Assembly: GCA_913058495.1 (NCBI GenBank)
Contig: CAJXQC010000012.1
Coordinates: 1 to 64,000, forward strand
Length of the DNA stretch: 64,000 nucleotides
From: an uncultured Balneola sp.
Lineage (GTDB): Bacteria > Bacteroidota > Rhodothermia > Balneolales > Balneolaceae
Reading direction: 5' to 3'
Shown: positions 16,748 through 25,137 of the stretch, one piece after another
How positions within the stretch are numbered: the stretch's first letter is position 1
How the letters are laid out: every line of letters begins with the position of its first letter
Translations under genes and position numbers: made by a program
The notes under the pieces: generated by a model
The model's input: the letters and a program-made list of their open reading frames with translations, nothing else
Database searches by the model: none
What the model was told of the DNA's origin: nothing

Positions 16748-18655
16748 CTATCTTGATTTGAATTCGTTCAGCCCTTCCGTTAGAAATGACGTAAATTTTT
16801 CTTCTTTAGTATATCCCAGCACCTGATCGATCACTCTTTCCGAGACCGGGTCGTAGATAACATACGTTGGCAGAGCGATATTTCCGGTAAGCTCGAACTG
16901 TATCAATTGATTATCTTTGGCGTCTTTGCCACCATCTGTATACAATTTTACCAACACCATTTCAGCAAATGCTTGCTGGACTTCTTCCAGAGGAAATATA
17001 TTGCTTTCCATAGCCCGGCAATTTGTACACGTATATCCCGTAAAATCTATAAAAACCGGTTTTCCTAATTCTTTCGCTGATGCAATCGAAGCTTCAAAAT
17101 CTTTGCTCCAGCCTTCATCGGCAGAGGTTGAACTTACGCCTCCACTTCCTCCGATTGAAGCGACAAGACTTACATCTGTTGGTTGTTTTGGTGGAAGAAA
17201 AGCATCCCAAAAACCCAATGAAGAACCTAATAGTCCCGGAACTAAATAGAAACTGAACATCAAAAATGGCATTGCAAGGAGCATTCTCCCCGTTGAAATT
17301 TGTTCCGATTTTGATTCATGCTTCAGAGTTATAAATCCGAGAACATAAAATCCAGCGATCAAAAAGATGACGATCCAGAATGCAATAGTCAAAGGACGCG
17401 AAACGATTCCCCATTGCCAAACAAGATCAGCATTTGATAAAAACTTGAATGCAGCGGCCAGTTCAATGAAACCTAAAAGCACTTTTACAATGTTCATCCA
17501 GGAACCACTTTTTGGGAGTGCTTCAAGCCATTTCGGGAACATGGCAAATAACACAAAAGGACTTGCAAATGCCGCTGAAAACCCGATCATTCCTAAGATC
17601 GGATAAAACCATTCGCCGCCTACGGTTGCCGTAAATACAGCGCCAACGAATGGAGCCGTACAAGAGAATGAAACTGCACTGATGGTCATGGCCATGAAAA
17701 GGATTCCTGCAAGACCAGAACTCTCATTACTTTTTCTGTTTAAGAAGTTTGTAAGCTGATGCGGCAACTGCAGCTCATACATTCCCAATAAACTGAGTGC
17801 AAACGCAACCAGCACCAGAGCAATGAATAAATTCACAATTGGGTTAGAAGCGAAATTCTGTGCTCCGGAAGCTCCCAGAACTGCAGCCAGCACAGCACCA
17901 ATTACCGTAAATGTAATTACGATAGCTACTCCGAAGATGAGCGCTGAACTAATTCCTCTTTTGGCATCTTCCTGTTTAGAGAAATAAGAAACCGTGAGCG
18001 GAATCATTGGGAATACACATGGAGTAAGTAATGCTGCAAATCCGGCTACAATGGCGATCCACAAAAAAGAAAAAATCCCATCATCGGAGAAACTTCCTTT
18101 TTTGGTTGATGAACTGCCACCGTCCGAAACGGTAGCTCCGCCAACGGCATCTTCATAAATTTCATCAGCGACTCCATCAACAAAAACACCCGCTATAATG
18201 GATTTTCTTTTTGGTGGTAAACAAACCCGATCATCACACACCTGATAATACACTTCTATATCCAAGGTCTGTTTTCCCTGCAACTCAGATTTTACTGCCA
18301 CGGGAATAGTAAAACTGGCATAAGATGTATGCCAACCTAGTTCTGCCTCAAAATTTGGGTCGAATTCTATATCTGCTTTGGTTTCCGAAGTCTTTCCGGC
18401 TAATACAAAATTCGGGGATTTTGCAGAAAATTCGGTGGGATAAGGTCCGGCATCCGGATCGTTCAGAACCGAGTATAAATGCCATTTTCCTTCTATTGAA
18501 GCTTCTACGGTTATTTCGAACACTTCACCTGCTTTTACAGTGTCAGGAATTTCAGAAACCTCGTACTTAACCGGATCAGGAATCTGGGCGTATAAAAAAA
18601 ATGGGGATAACATCGCGAAGATGATCCCCATTAATATCGATTTTGATAATTTCAT
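16748..18655 (-). CDS. dsbD: Thiol:disulfide interchange protein DsbD
   Basis: 635 residues in DsbD order: signal peptide (about 1-23), a periplasmic N-terminal domain (about 28-155, DRVCLPPKR near 146), an eight-helix membrane domain (about 195-470, with LTPCVFPMIPLTV) and a C-terminal thioredoxin domain with the redox pair in TCTNCRAME (about residue 543). It carries electrons from cytosolic thioredoxin to periplasmic thiol proteins, serving disulfide repair and cytochrome c maturation. The N-terminal CysXXCys-type pair (CDDRVC) is present. Monocistronic here, with 110 bases to the rplI stop side. Confidence 0.93.
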   Translation of the reverse strand: MKLSKSILMGIIFAMLSPFFLYAQIPDPVKYEVSEIPDTVKAGEVFEITVEASIEGKWHLYSVLNDPDAGPYPTEFSAKSPNFVLAGKTSETKADIEFDPNFEAELGWHTSYASFTIPVAVKSELQGKQTLDIEVYYQVCDDRVCLPPKRKSIIAGVFVDGVADEIYEDAVGGATVSDGGSSSTKKGSFSDDGIFSFLWIAIVAGFAALLTPCVFPMIPLTVSYFSKQEDAKRGISSALIFGVAIVITFTVIGAVLAAVLGASGAQNFASNPIVNLFIALVLVAFALSLLGMYELQLPHQLTNFLNRKSNESSGLAGILFMAMTISAVSFSCTAPFVGAVFTATVGGEWFYPILGMIGFSAAFASPFVLFAMFPKWLEALPKSGSWMNIVKVLLGFIELAAAFKFLSNADLVWQWGIVSRPLTIAFWIVIFLIAGFYVLGFITLKHESKSEQISTGRMLLAMPFLMFSFYLVPGLLGSSLGFWDAFLPPKQPTDVSLVASIGGSGGVSSTSADEGWSKDFEASIASAKELGKPVFIDFTGYTCTNCRAMESNIFPLEEVQQAFAEMVLVKLYTDGGKDAKDNQLIQFELTGNIALPTYVIYDPVSERVIDQVLGYTKEEKFTSFLTEGLNEFKSR

Positions 18656-18765
18656 TCGGGTATTTATTGTTTCGCTAATTTGATAGTGAATGTAGGCTTT
18701 TTAAAAGTCTCTAGTTATCAAAAAAGTTTAACGTCTTCATAGACGTTTCAATAACACAAAAGCAA

Positions 18766-19212
18766 TTAGTCAGCTTTTACAACCCAGAATTTAATCTGTG
18801 GGTTTAAGTCGCCAACTAAACTTACCGTAGCAGTGTACTCGCCAAGAGTTTTAACATCTTCGTCGATAGAAATGTTTCTTCTGTCAACAAGGATCTCTCT
18901 TTCAGCAAGAGCATCAGCAATCTGAACATTTGTTACGGTACCGTGAATCTTGTCGTCTTCACCGGTTGTAACAGAAATTGTTACTGAAGTAGCTTCTAAC
19001 AGTTTAGCAAGATCTTTTGCTTCCTGAACAGTAAGCTCAGCACGTGCAGCTGCTTGTCTCATTCTAAGTTCCATCTCAGCGATAGTACTTTTTGTAGCGA
19101 GAATAGCTTTTGCTTGCGGGATAAGGTAATTACGACCGTATCCGTCTTTTACATCAACAAGCTCACCGGCTTGTCCTAATTTTTCTACGTCTTCTCTAAG
19201 GATAACTTTCAT
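18766..19212 (-). CDS. rplI: 50S ribosomal protein L9
   Basis: 148 residues. The start MKVILREDVEKLGQAGELVDVK is the L9 signature: the N-terminal rRNA-binding domain, a long central helix (about 40-75) and a C-terminal domain. L9 binds 23S rRNA near the L1 stalk. It closes the rpsF-rpsR-rplI operon, 14 bases after rpsR. The length is that of the family. A T-poor stretch with no obvious hairpin lies before dsbD. Confidence 0.97.
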   Translation of the reverse strand: MKVILREDVEKLGQAGELVDVKDGYGRNYLIPQAKAILATKSTIAEMELRMRQAAARAELTVQEAKDLAKLLEATSVTISVTTGEDDKIHGTVTNVQIADALAEREILVDRRNISIDEDVKTLGEYTATVSLVGDLNPQIKFWVVKAD

Positions 19213-19226
19213 GGTTCTGTAATTTC

Positions 19227-19478
19227 TTATCTAAGGTTTTCTGCTACGTATGGCATCAAGCTTAAAAAACGAGCTCTTTTGATAGCTCTGTTAAGCTGAC
19301 GTTGGTGCTTAGCACTTGTTCCGGTAACACGACGAGGAAGAATTTTTCCCTGATCGTTAGTGAAACGTTGCAGCGTATCAACATCTTTGTAGTCGATGTA
19401 TTCTAATCCCGCCTGAGTAAACTTGCATTGCTTTACTTTGCGGATACTTTTCTTCGGATGTGAAGGATTGTTAATCAT
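19227..19478 (-). CDS. rpsR: 30S ribosomal protein S18
   Basis: 83 residues containing the S18 core: [20 protein letters not shown] and [21 protein letters not shown]18 pairs with S6 on the platform of the small subunit. It is co-transcribed with rpsF (27 bases upstream) and rplI. No single-stranded DNA binding protein gene lies between rpsF and rpsR, unlike in many bacteria. The length is normal and the ATG at 19478 starts at the expected basic N-terminus ([14 protein letters not shown]). Confidence 0.97.
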   Translation of the reverse strand: MINNPSHPKKSIRKVKQCKFTQAGLEYIDYKDVDTLQRFTNDQGKILPRRVTGTSAKHQRQLNRAIKRARFLSLMPYVAENLR

Positions 19479-19505
19479 AATAAAATATCTTTAGTTGATG
19501 AGGGT

Positions 19506-19895
19506 TTAGTCTTCTTTTTTCTTCGCTTCTTCCTCTTCTGCTTCTACAGCAAATACATCAGGAACAGCGTTTTTCTTTTGAAGCTCACGATGGCGAAGCA
19601 TCTTAGCATCATATTTAAGCGTTAGAAAACGAAGAACATCGTCATCAATTCTTAGTGCACGTTCTACTTTTGCAATTGTATCAACAGGTGCGTTGAAATA
19701 CATATTCACATAGAAACCGTTGCTTTTTTTGTCGATATCGTAGGCAAACTTTCTTAAGCCCCACTCTTCAACTTCATCAACATCGCCGCCGTGCTTTTCG
19801 ATCAATTTGTTCACTTTATCAACAACAGCGGCAAACTTATCCTCGTCTAGAACGGGATTGATGATATAAGTGAATTCGTAATAATTCGTACTCAT
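19506..19895 (-). CDS. rpsF: 30S ribosomal protein S6
   Basis: 129 residues: the S6 ferredoxin-like fold (YEFTYIINPVLDEDKF...GLRKFAYDIDKKSNGFYV) with an added acidic tail (AVEAEEEEAKKKED) of the kind often seen in this protein. It is the first gene of the rpsF-rpsR-rplI operon. A TTG-N20-TATATTTA promoter lies about 80 bases upstream, leaving a leader of some 70 bases that could carry the S6:S18 feedback element, but I could not convince myself of that fold. Confidence 0.96.
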   Translation of the reverse strand: MSTNYYEFTYIINPVLDEDKFAAVVDKVNKLIEKHGGDVDEVEEWGLRKFAYDIDKKSNGFYVNMYFNAPVDTIAKVERALRIDDDVLRFLTLKYDAKMLRHRELQKKNAVPDVFAVEAEEEEAKKKED

Positions 19896-19973
19896 GTATG
19901 TATGTTTTGTCTTTGGATGTCCTCGTAGGTGAAGACAGTCATTCCGACGCTTTGTCCGAACAACAGAGAGCCT

Positions 19974-20004
19974 TAAATATACAGCATTATTGATTTGATT
20001 ACAA
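19974..20004 (-). promoter_or_regulatory. Promoter of rpsF-rpsR-rplI
   Basis: On the minus strand: TTG (20004-20002), 20 bases, then TATATTTA (19981-19974). This fits the Bacteroidota sigma-factor pattern TTG-N20-TAnnTTTG with one mismatch at the last base. The same spacing is seen in front of rpsT. Confidence 0.55.
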
Positions 20005-20040
20005 TGGCTGTATTAAGGAAAGTTTAACCAGTTCAGTGTC

Positions 20041-20305
20041 ATCGGTCGGACGGCTCAAAGCCGTCTGATCGATTTATTGTCCCAAATGATTATATAGAAG
20101 TCATCCAGAGCGGAGCGATCGACATCAAACCAGCCGGACGTAAACGTCCTCCTTGTTTAATCTTCACACATCTACATTCAGGAAACTTAAACAAGCAGAT
20201 CCTTCAGGTTCTGCGGATTGCGTTACAAATAGCTCAAATCTAGAACAGGCGAAGCAGGAGCTTCCAATTGTCATTCCGCAGCAGAGCTACGGAACGAGGT
20301 TAAAA
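20041..20305 (-). repeat. Long intergenic repeat, copy A
   Basis: About 265 bases, sharing long blocks with copy B at 20971-21242: the opening hairpin, AGTCATCCAGAGCGGAGCGA, a GGACGTAAACGTCC hairpin plus its flanks, and the closing CATTCCG...ACGGAACGAGGTTAAAA. Its opening hairpin has a 15-bp stem (20041-20055 with 20059-20073, two G-U pairs). Near the end it contains a complete copy of the REP-like double hairpin (20243-20296). It ends 12 bases before the stop of the 186-aa gene. Confidence 0.85.
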
Positions 20306-20316
20306 ATGGCTTAACC

Positions 20317-20877
20317 TTAATAGGTTAATTTATTCGGGAATGTTTTAAAATAGAGATTACTCAAGCGTTCGGTAGCAATCTTAATCTCCACTTCCTTTTC
20401 TGATTCTATAATATTTCGCTTTCTTAGACAATTAATCAATAAATGCACGTTTATCCTTTGATTATAAAAAAAACTAAATTCAAAAATGATAGGGTAAACT
20501 TGGTTTTCATTTGTAACAAAATTGAATAAATAAAAACTGTTTAGAAAGTCTAACTTAAATGGTTGTTTTGAAATCTCAACTCTTTTTATAGAATTAAAAT
20601 CTAAATAAAAGCGCTCCTTATTTCGAATCTCTATTAAAATTCTATTCGATTCTATAAATAACTGACTATTTCTATAAAACCTAAGATATGGCATAAAATA
20701 GGTTGCCATTAAAAGCATTGAAACTAACAAAACTTTTCCTTTAGCAGACTCAATTTGATCAAAAAATACAATTAGAACTGCCCACAAAATTATAAAAGGG
20801 ATATAATTTACTATTCCAGAGATTGTAAGATCTCTTTCATTCCTATAATGGTTAATTTTGAACGATTTTCTGATCAC
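20317..20877 (-). CDS. Small membrane protein of unknown function (186 aa)
   Basis: No family recognised. It has two hydrophobic helices near the start (about 24-43, YIPFIILWAVLIVFFDQI, and 48-66, KVLLVSMLLMATYFMPYLRFY), like the two-helix bacterial proteins with a PH-like C-terminal domain. The rest is soluble, rich in Lys, Phe, Tyr and Asn. The gene is clearly more AT-rich than the surrounding ribosomal and nuo genes. It sits alone between repeat copies A and B, which suggests it arrived with, or between, those repeats. Confidence 0.55.
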   Translation of the reverse strand: MIRKSFKINHYRNERDLTISGIVNYIPFIILWAVLIVFFDQIESAKGKVLLVSMLLMATYFMPYLRFYRNSQLFIESNRILIEIRNKERFYLDFNSIKRVEISKQPFKLDFLNSFYLFNFVTNENQVYPIIFEFSFFYNQRINVHLLINCLRKRNIIESEKEVEIKIATERLSNLYFKTFPNKLTY

Positions 20878-20911
20878 TATTTATTATTGATTGTTTAAAA
20901 TCGAATATAAT

Positions 20912-20929
20912 AAAAAGCCTAAGGCTTTT
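20912..20929. terminator. Symmetric hairpin AAAAGCCT-A-AGGCTTTT
   Basis: A perfect palindrome with A and T runs on both sides, able to act as a terminator in either direction. It lies 35 bases upstream of the 186-aa gene and would separate it from transcription arriving from the right. Confidence 0.45.
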
Positions 20930-20970
20930 AACCAATTAAGACCTTCGAATAAGATTATGAAAGAATGAAA

Positions 20971-21242
20971 TCGGTCAGACGGCTCAAAATCTTCTGACCG
21001 AATTATTGTCACAAATTAGAAGTCATCCAGAGCGGAGCGATGGATTTGCACAATTCTTTCCTTGCTGATTCTTAGTTGTGAAGACTCTTCGCTCTCGCTC
21101 TGAGTGACTAAGTTCTTATGCTTTTAAAGAATCGACATCAAACCAACAGGACGTAAACGTCCTCCTTGTTTAATCTTCAAAAATCTACATTCAAGAAACT
21201 TAAACAAGCATTCCGTAGTGGAGATACGGAACGAGGTTAAAA
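20971..21242 (-). repeat. Long intergenic repeat, copy B
   Basis: Diverged copy of the repeat at 20041-20305. It begins with TCGGTCAGA/TCTGACCGA arms, carries an extra ~85-base block that makes a large hairpin (21023-21041 with 21089-21108), and lacks the GGAAGC hairpin that copy A holds before the closing block. It ends in the stop codon region of the 124-aa gene (TTA 21237-21239 is inside GAGGTTAAAA). Confidence 0.85.
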
Positions 21243-21611
21243 CCAAGAGCCGATAATTAAGTTCTTTTTCTCCATCGGTTTATTGTATGAAAACCAATTA
21301 GATGTATATATCAATATCTCACTAACTTGTATAAAATCTTCTGGTTCAAGATTGGAAATCCGGAAAATATCATCCAAATCTTTGGAATAGCTAAGCAGTC
21401 TTTCAAGTTTTAGACTGATTTCCCAAATTAAAATCGCAGAAAGATATTTTTCTTTTTCTGTTAGATCAATGAGGCTTAGTTCATAAACTACATTTGTGTA
21501 ATTATGAAAGTCTTCTTTATCAAAAAAACCCTCTTCATTAAGCTCGTAGAAAAAACCTTCTCTACCTTCTAAAAAAACTTCCAAATAATTTATGTATTCG
21601 TCTACTGTCAT
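21237..21611 (-). CDS. Small acidic helical protein of unknown function (124 aa)
   Basis: No family recognised. The product is soluble, acidic and probably all-helical (MTVDEYINYLEVFLEGREG..., then LTEKEKYLSAILIWEISLKL), with no signal peptide. It is AT-rich. Its stop codon lies inside the closing sequence of repeat B, and a shorter copy of the same hairpin element (21670-21719) sits upstream of its start. It thus looks like a second cargo gene of the repeat array between rpsF and nuoN. Confidence 0.55.
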   Translation of the reverse strand: MTVDEYINYLEVFLEGREGFFYELNEEGFFDKEDFHNYTNVVYELSLIDLTEKEKYLSAILIWEISLKLERLLSYSKDLDDIFRISNLEPEDFIQVSEILIYTSNWFSYNKPMEKKNLIIGSWF

Positions 21612-21669
21612 TGAACGTAAATAAGAAGTCTCTGATTTTTAACTAATTTAAATTTTTCAAAAAGTGACT

Positions 21670-21719
21670 GGAAGCAGGAGCTTCAGTCTTTCATTCCGCA
21701 GCGGAGCTACGGAACGAGG
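21670..21719 (-). repeat. REP-like double hairpin 3' of nuoN
   Basis: GGAAGCAGGAGCTTC then CATTCCGCAGCGGAGCTACG, matching the copies at 2589 and 20243. It lies 57 bases beyond the nuoN stop in nuoN's orientation. Between it and nuoN are three repeats of ATCAGCGAAAT or a close variant (about 21739-21775). Confidence 0.8.
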
Positions 21720-21775
21720 GGTAATACGATTAATAAAAATCAGCGAAATTCAGAAAAAATCAGCGAAATCAGCGA

Positions 21776-23206
21776 TCAAAAACCGGTAATCAATTCCATC
21801 AACCCACCGAAAGGCAAGATAGGCTCAATGCCATAATACACAGTGAGCACTGCCAGAATTACCAACGCACCTTTATAAAGGAAAGAAGCATCGATCATCT
21901 CTGTTTCTTTGTGCGCTTCGCGGAAGTATAAGTACACCATCACTCGTAAGTAATAGTACACACTTGCAGCACTGGCAAGCACACCAACAATAGCGAGTGG
22001 AACCATGTTTGCATTAATAGCTGCTGCAAATACGTAGTACTTACCAACAAAGCCTACAAATGGAGGAATTCCTGCTAGTGAGAATAAGAAAAGTGACATC
22101 ATCACTCCCATCATTGGCTTTTTGAAACCAAGTCCGGCAAGATTGTTGACATCAGAAAAATCAAGTCCTTTATTTCTTTCGTAATAAGCTACCACACCAA
22201 ATGCTCCAACATTCATGATAGTGTAAGCAAATAAGTAGAACGCCACAGCACTGTAACCTTCCTGTGTTGCAGCTGATAATCCAACGAGTGCGTAACCTGC
22301 ATGAGCGATACTTGAGTAAGCCAACATTCTCTTGATGTTATCCTGAACAAGCGCAATGATGTTACCAAAGATCATCGTGATGATCGCTACAACAGAAAGC
22401 ACTGCTTGCCAATCCAATCCTTCAACCGATGGAAGCGCTCTTGAAAGAACCAAGATCATAGCCATGAAAGTCGCAGCTTTTGAAGCCGTAGCCATGTAAG
22501 CGGTAAGAGTAGTTGGTGTAGCCTGATACACATCCGGCGTCCACATGTGAAAAGGAACTGCTGACACTTTGAATAAAAATCCGATTAACAATAAAGCCGC
22601 TCCTGCTAAGAATAAAAGATCGCTGCTTGCAGCTGCGCCGATTCCGGGAATACTAGTAGTTCCTGTTGCGCCATAAAGAAGAGCTGCCCCGTACAATAAA
22701 AATCCTGTAGAGAATGCACCTAGTAAGAAATACTTAAGAGCTCCTTCCGCTCCTTGCTTCTCATTTTTGATCAAACCTGCCATCACATATAAACAGATGG
22801 ACATAGTTTCCAATCCTAAGAAAAGAGAAATAAGATCGTTCGCTCCGGCAAGACAGATCATTCCTGAAGTTGCGAAAAGGATCATTCCATAAACTTCATT
22901 GTAGTTGTGATCAATTCCTTCCAGATAATCATTGGATAAGAAAACACAGAAAAGCGTTCCAAGAAGTATAATTACATTACCAAAAGCTGCAATTCCGCCG
23001 TGAACCAACATTCCTGAAAAAGCTTCCTGTAATGGAGTTCCCAATGACTGGATTCCAAAAAACAGAGCTACGATCAGTGAAAAAGAAGTAACCCAGTGTG
23101 CCGACTTGTGCCCGCTTTTGAGTGCTTCTATCGTAATTACTGCCAAACCGGCTACAGCTGTAATTATACCCGGTAAAAATGCTTGTAAATCGCCTAAATA
23201 ATCCAT
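21776..23206 (-). CDS. nuoN: NADH-quinone oxidoreductase subunit N
   Basis: 476 residues of nearly continuous membrane helices (about 14). NuoN is one of the three antiporter-like proton-pumping subunits of respiratory complex I. The family pattern is clear: GLETMSICLYVMAG with the pumping glutamate, the Lys in a helix near VSAVPFHMWTPDVYQA, and DNIKRMLAYSSIAHAGYAL. It is the last gene of the nuoL-nuoM-phhB-nuoN group, 9 bases after the pterin dehydratase gene. Confidence 0.95.
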   Translation of the reverse strand: MDYLGDLQAFLPGIITAVAGLAVITIEALKSGHKSAHWVTSFSLIVALFFGIQSLGTPLQEAFSGMLVHGGIAAFGNVIILLGTLFCVFLSNDYLEGIDHNYNEVYGMILFATSGMICLAGANDLISLFLGLETMSICLYVMAGLIKNEKQGAEGALKYFLLGAFSTGFLLYGAALLYGATGTTSIPGIGAAASSDLLFLAGAALLLIGFLFKVSAVPFHMWTPDVYQATPTTLTAYMATASKAATFMAMILVLSRALPSVEGLDWQAVLSVVAIITMIFGNIIALVQDNIKRMLAYSSIAHAGYALVGLSAATQEGYSAVAFYLFAYTIMNVGAFGVVAYYERNKGLDFSDVNNLAGLGFKKPMMGVMMSLFLFSLAGIPPFVGFVGKYYVFAAAINANMVPLAIVGVLASAASVYYYLRVMVYLYFREAHKETEMIDASFLYKGALVILAVLTVYYGIEPILPFGGLMELITGF

Positions 23207-23215
23207 TCTCGTAGT

Positions 23216-23497
23216 TTAAATAATACCTTCTATAGCGGTTGCTAAATCAATATCCTTTTGAGTGACTTTATCGCCTGCGTCATGTGTACTTAATTCAATT
23301 TTAACCGTATTGTACACATTAAACAAACCGGGATGATGACCTAATTTTTCTGCTTCAAGCCCAATTCTTACTATAAAAGCCAACGCTTCTTTAAAATCTC
23401 CGAACTCAAATTTCTTTTTGATCTTGTCATTGCCGTGTTCCCATCCATTGAGGTTTGAAACTGCATTTCGAATTTCTTGTTCTGAAAGTGGTTCCAT
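23216..23497 (-). CDS. phhB: Pterin-4-alpha-carbinolamine dehydratase
   Basis: 93 residues. The family signature EKLGHHPG (52-59) with the paired catalytic histidines, then VKIELSTHDAGDKVTQKDIDLA, is plain. The enzyme removes water from 4a-hydroxy-tetrahydropterin, recycling the cofactor of aromatic amino acid hydroxylases. It sits between nuoM and nuoN with gaps of 7 and 9 bases, an unexpected place for it, so it must be made together with complex I. A PTPS-type enzyme at 2655 would make the pterin. No hydroxylase gene is in the window. Confidence 0.93.
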   Translation of the reverse strand: MEPLSEQEIRNAVSNLNGWEHGNDKIKKKFEFGDFKEALAFIVRIGLEAEKLGHHPGLFNVYNTVKIELSTHDAGDKVTQKDIDLATAIEGII

Positions 23498-23504
23498 ACT
23501 TACC

Positions 23505-25121
23505 TTAGTTAGTTGAGACCATTAAAGATTCTGATTCCGTTTCTTCGTCTACTCCGTAAAAAGAATTAGCCCATTCCGGAAGATCTTCCGTCTTTGAAGT
23601 TTCCAGTACTGCAAGACTCTTTTCTTTGGATGTGATAATCAATTCAGTAACCTGATTCTCGGAATACTTAGTGAAATTAACCGGGTGAATACCGATCCAG
23701 AACATGAAGATCACGAGCGGTACTAATAATCCGATCTCACGTGCATTCAGATCTACCAATTTCTTATTCTCTTCGTTTTCAAGTGGACCAAACATTACTC
23801 TTTGGAACATCCACAGCATATATACTGCTGCTAAGATCACTCCTGAAGCAGCTAATATTGCAAATACTTTGTTGTCGTATAGTTCAGAGAAGAAAGAACC
23901 GTTCAGGATCAAAAATTCACCTACAAAACCGTTAAGTCCCGGAAGTCCGATGGAAGCCAAAGTTGCGATCATAAACATAACTGTGAAGATCGGCATCCTT
24001 TTAGCAATTCCGCCAAAGTCTTTGATCATTCTTGTGTGACGACGATCGTAGATCATTCCAACAATAAGGAATAACGCTCCGGTTGAAAGTCCGTGGTTTA
24101 CCATCTGGATAATTGCTCCCTGAACAGCTACTGTGTTCAATGCGAAAATTCCCAGAACTACAAATCCTAAGTGACTTACTGATGAGTAAGCAACCAATTT
24201 CTTAACATCTTTCTGTACCATCGCTACCAATGCGCCGTAGATAATTCCGATCACTGCAAGCGTTGCCATATATGGTGCAAATTCCATGAAAGCATTCGGG
24301 AAAAGCGGTAAACAAACTCTGATCAAACCATAGGTTCCCATCTTCAACATAATAGCTGCAAGAACAACAGAACCCGCTGTCGGAGCTTCGGTGTGCGCGT
24401 AAGGCAACCAGGTATGAAATGGGAAAAGTGGCACTTTGATACAGAATGCAAGTGCAAAAGCCAGGAATAAATACGTTTGCTCAACCAATCCGATCTGGTA
24501 GATATCACTTGATAAGAATCTCCAATCTAATGTAAAGTTAACTCCGCTCATTACAGAACCGGCATCGTATCCAACGTAGATCAGACCTACTAACATGATC
24601 AGCGAACCAACTAATGTGTAAATAAAGAACTTTAAAGTTGCACGGATTCTGTCGCTTCCACCCCAGATCCCGATCAGGAAGTACATAGGAATTAGCGAAA
24701 GCTCAAAGAATACATAAAATACCAACAGATCCAGAGAAGCGAAAACTCCCAAAGAAGCAGTTTGGAGCAACAACAACATTGCCAGATAACCACTCAAATG
24801 CTTTCCTACAGAATTCCATGAAGAGATAATTACGATCGGCCCCATGAAGGTTGTAAGCATAAAGAGCAATAAACTCAGTCCGTCAAGACCAACCAGATAT
24901 TTGATATCCAGAGTTGAGCTTATTCTTCCACCTTCGGTGAGATATTGAGCTGCTCCTGAATTCACAACATCAAAATTGAACATCAATGGAAGTGAAATTA
25001 AGAACGTAGCACTAGTTACAAGAAGTGCGCTCCACTTTTTCATGTTCTCATTCTTTGAAAGCAGAATAAGGGGGATTCCTAAAAGCGGAAGATAAATGGT
25101 GATATTTAGTAGTGTTTCCAT
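23505..25121 (-). CDS. nuoM: NADH-quinone oxidoreductase subunit M
   Basis: 538 residues from ATG 25121 (a TTG one codon earlier also opens the frame but is less likely). About 14 membrane helices; motifs of the antiporter-like subunits are seen in FYVFFELSLIPMYFLIG (pumping glutamate), KVPLFPFHTWLPYAHTEAPT and KKLVAYSSVSHLGF. It pumps protons in complex I. It lies 16 bases after nuoL. Its soluble tail (KTEDLPEWANSFYG) is longer than usual. Confidence 0.95.
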   Translation of the reverse strand: METLLNITIYLPLLGIPLILLSKNENMKKWSALLVTSATFLISLPLMFNFDVVNSGAAQYLTEGGRISSTLDIKYLVGLDGLSLLLFMLTTFMGPIVIISSWNSVGKHLSGYLAMLLLLQTASLGVFASLDLLVFYVFFELSLIPMYFLIGIWGGSDRIRATLKFFIYTLVGSLIMLVGLIYVGYDAGSVMSGVNFTLDWRFLSSDIYQIGLVEQTYLFLAFALAFCIKVPLFPFHTWLPYAHTEAPTAGSVVLAAIMLKMGTYGLIRVCLPLFPNAFMEFAPYMATLAVIGIIYGALVAMVQKDVKKLVAYSSVSHLGFVVLGIFALNTVAVQGAIIQMVNHGLSTGALFLIVGMIYDRRHTRMIKDFGGIAKRMPIFTVMFMIATLASIGLPGLNGFVGEFLILNGSFFSELYDNKVFAILAASGVILAAVYMLWMFQRVMFGPLENEENKKLVDLNAREIGLLVPLVIFMFWIGIHPVNFTKYSENQVTELIITSKEKSLAVLETSKTEDLPEWANSFYGVDEETESESLMVSTN

Positions 25122-25137
25122 CAAGTGTTTGAAGAAA

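Noticed and set aside
19896-19973. S6:S18-binding leader element before rpsF
   Set aside because: A leader of the right length with possible short stems exists, but I could not build the conserved bulged CCG motif with confidence.
20041-21719. Insertion sequence remnants
   Set aside because: No transposase fragment or terminal inverted repeats with target duplication were seen; the repeats consist of hairpin blocks.
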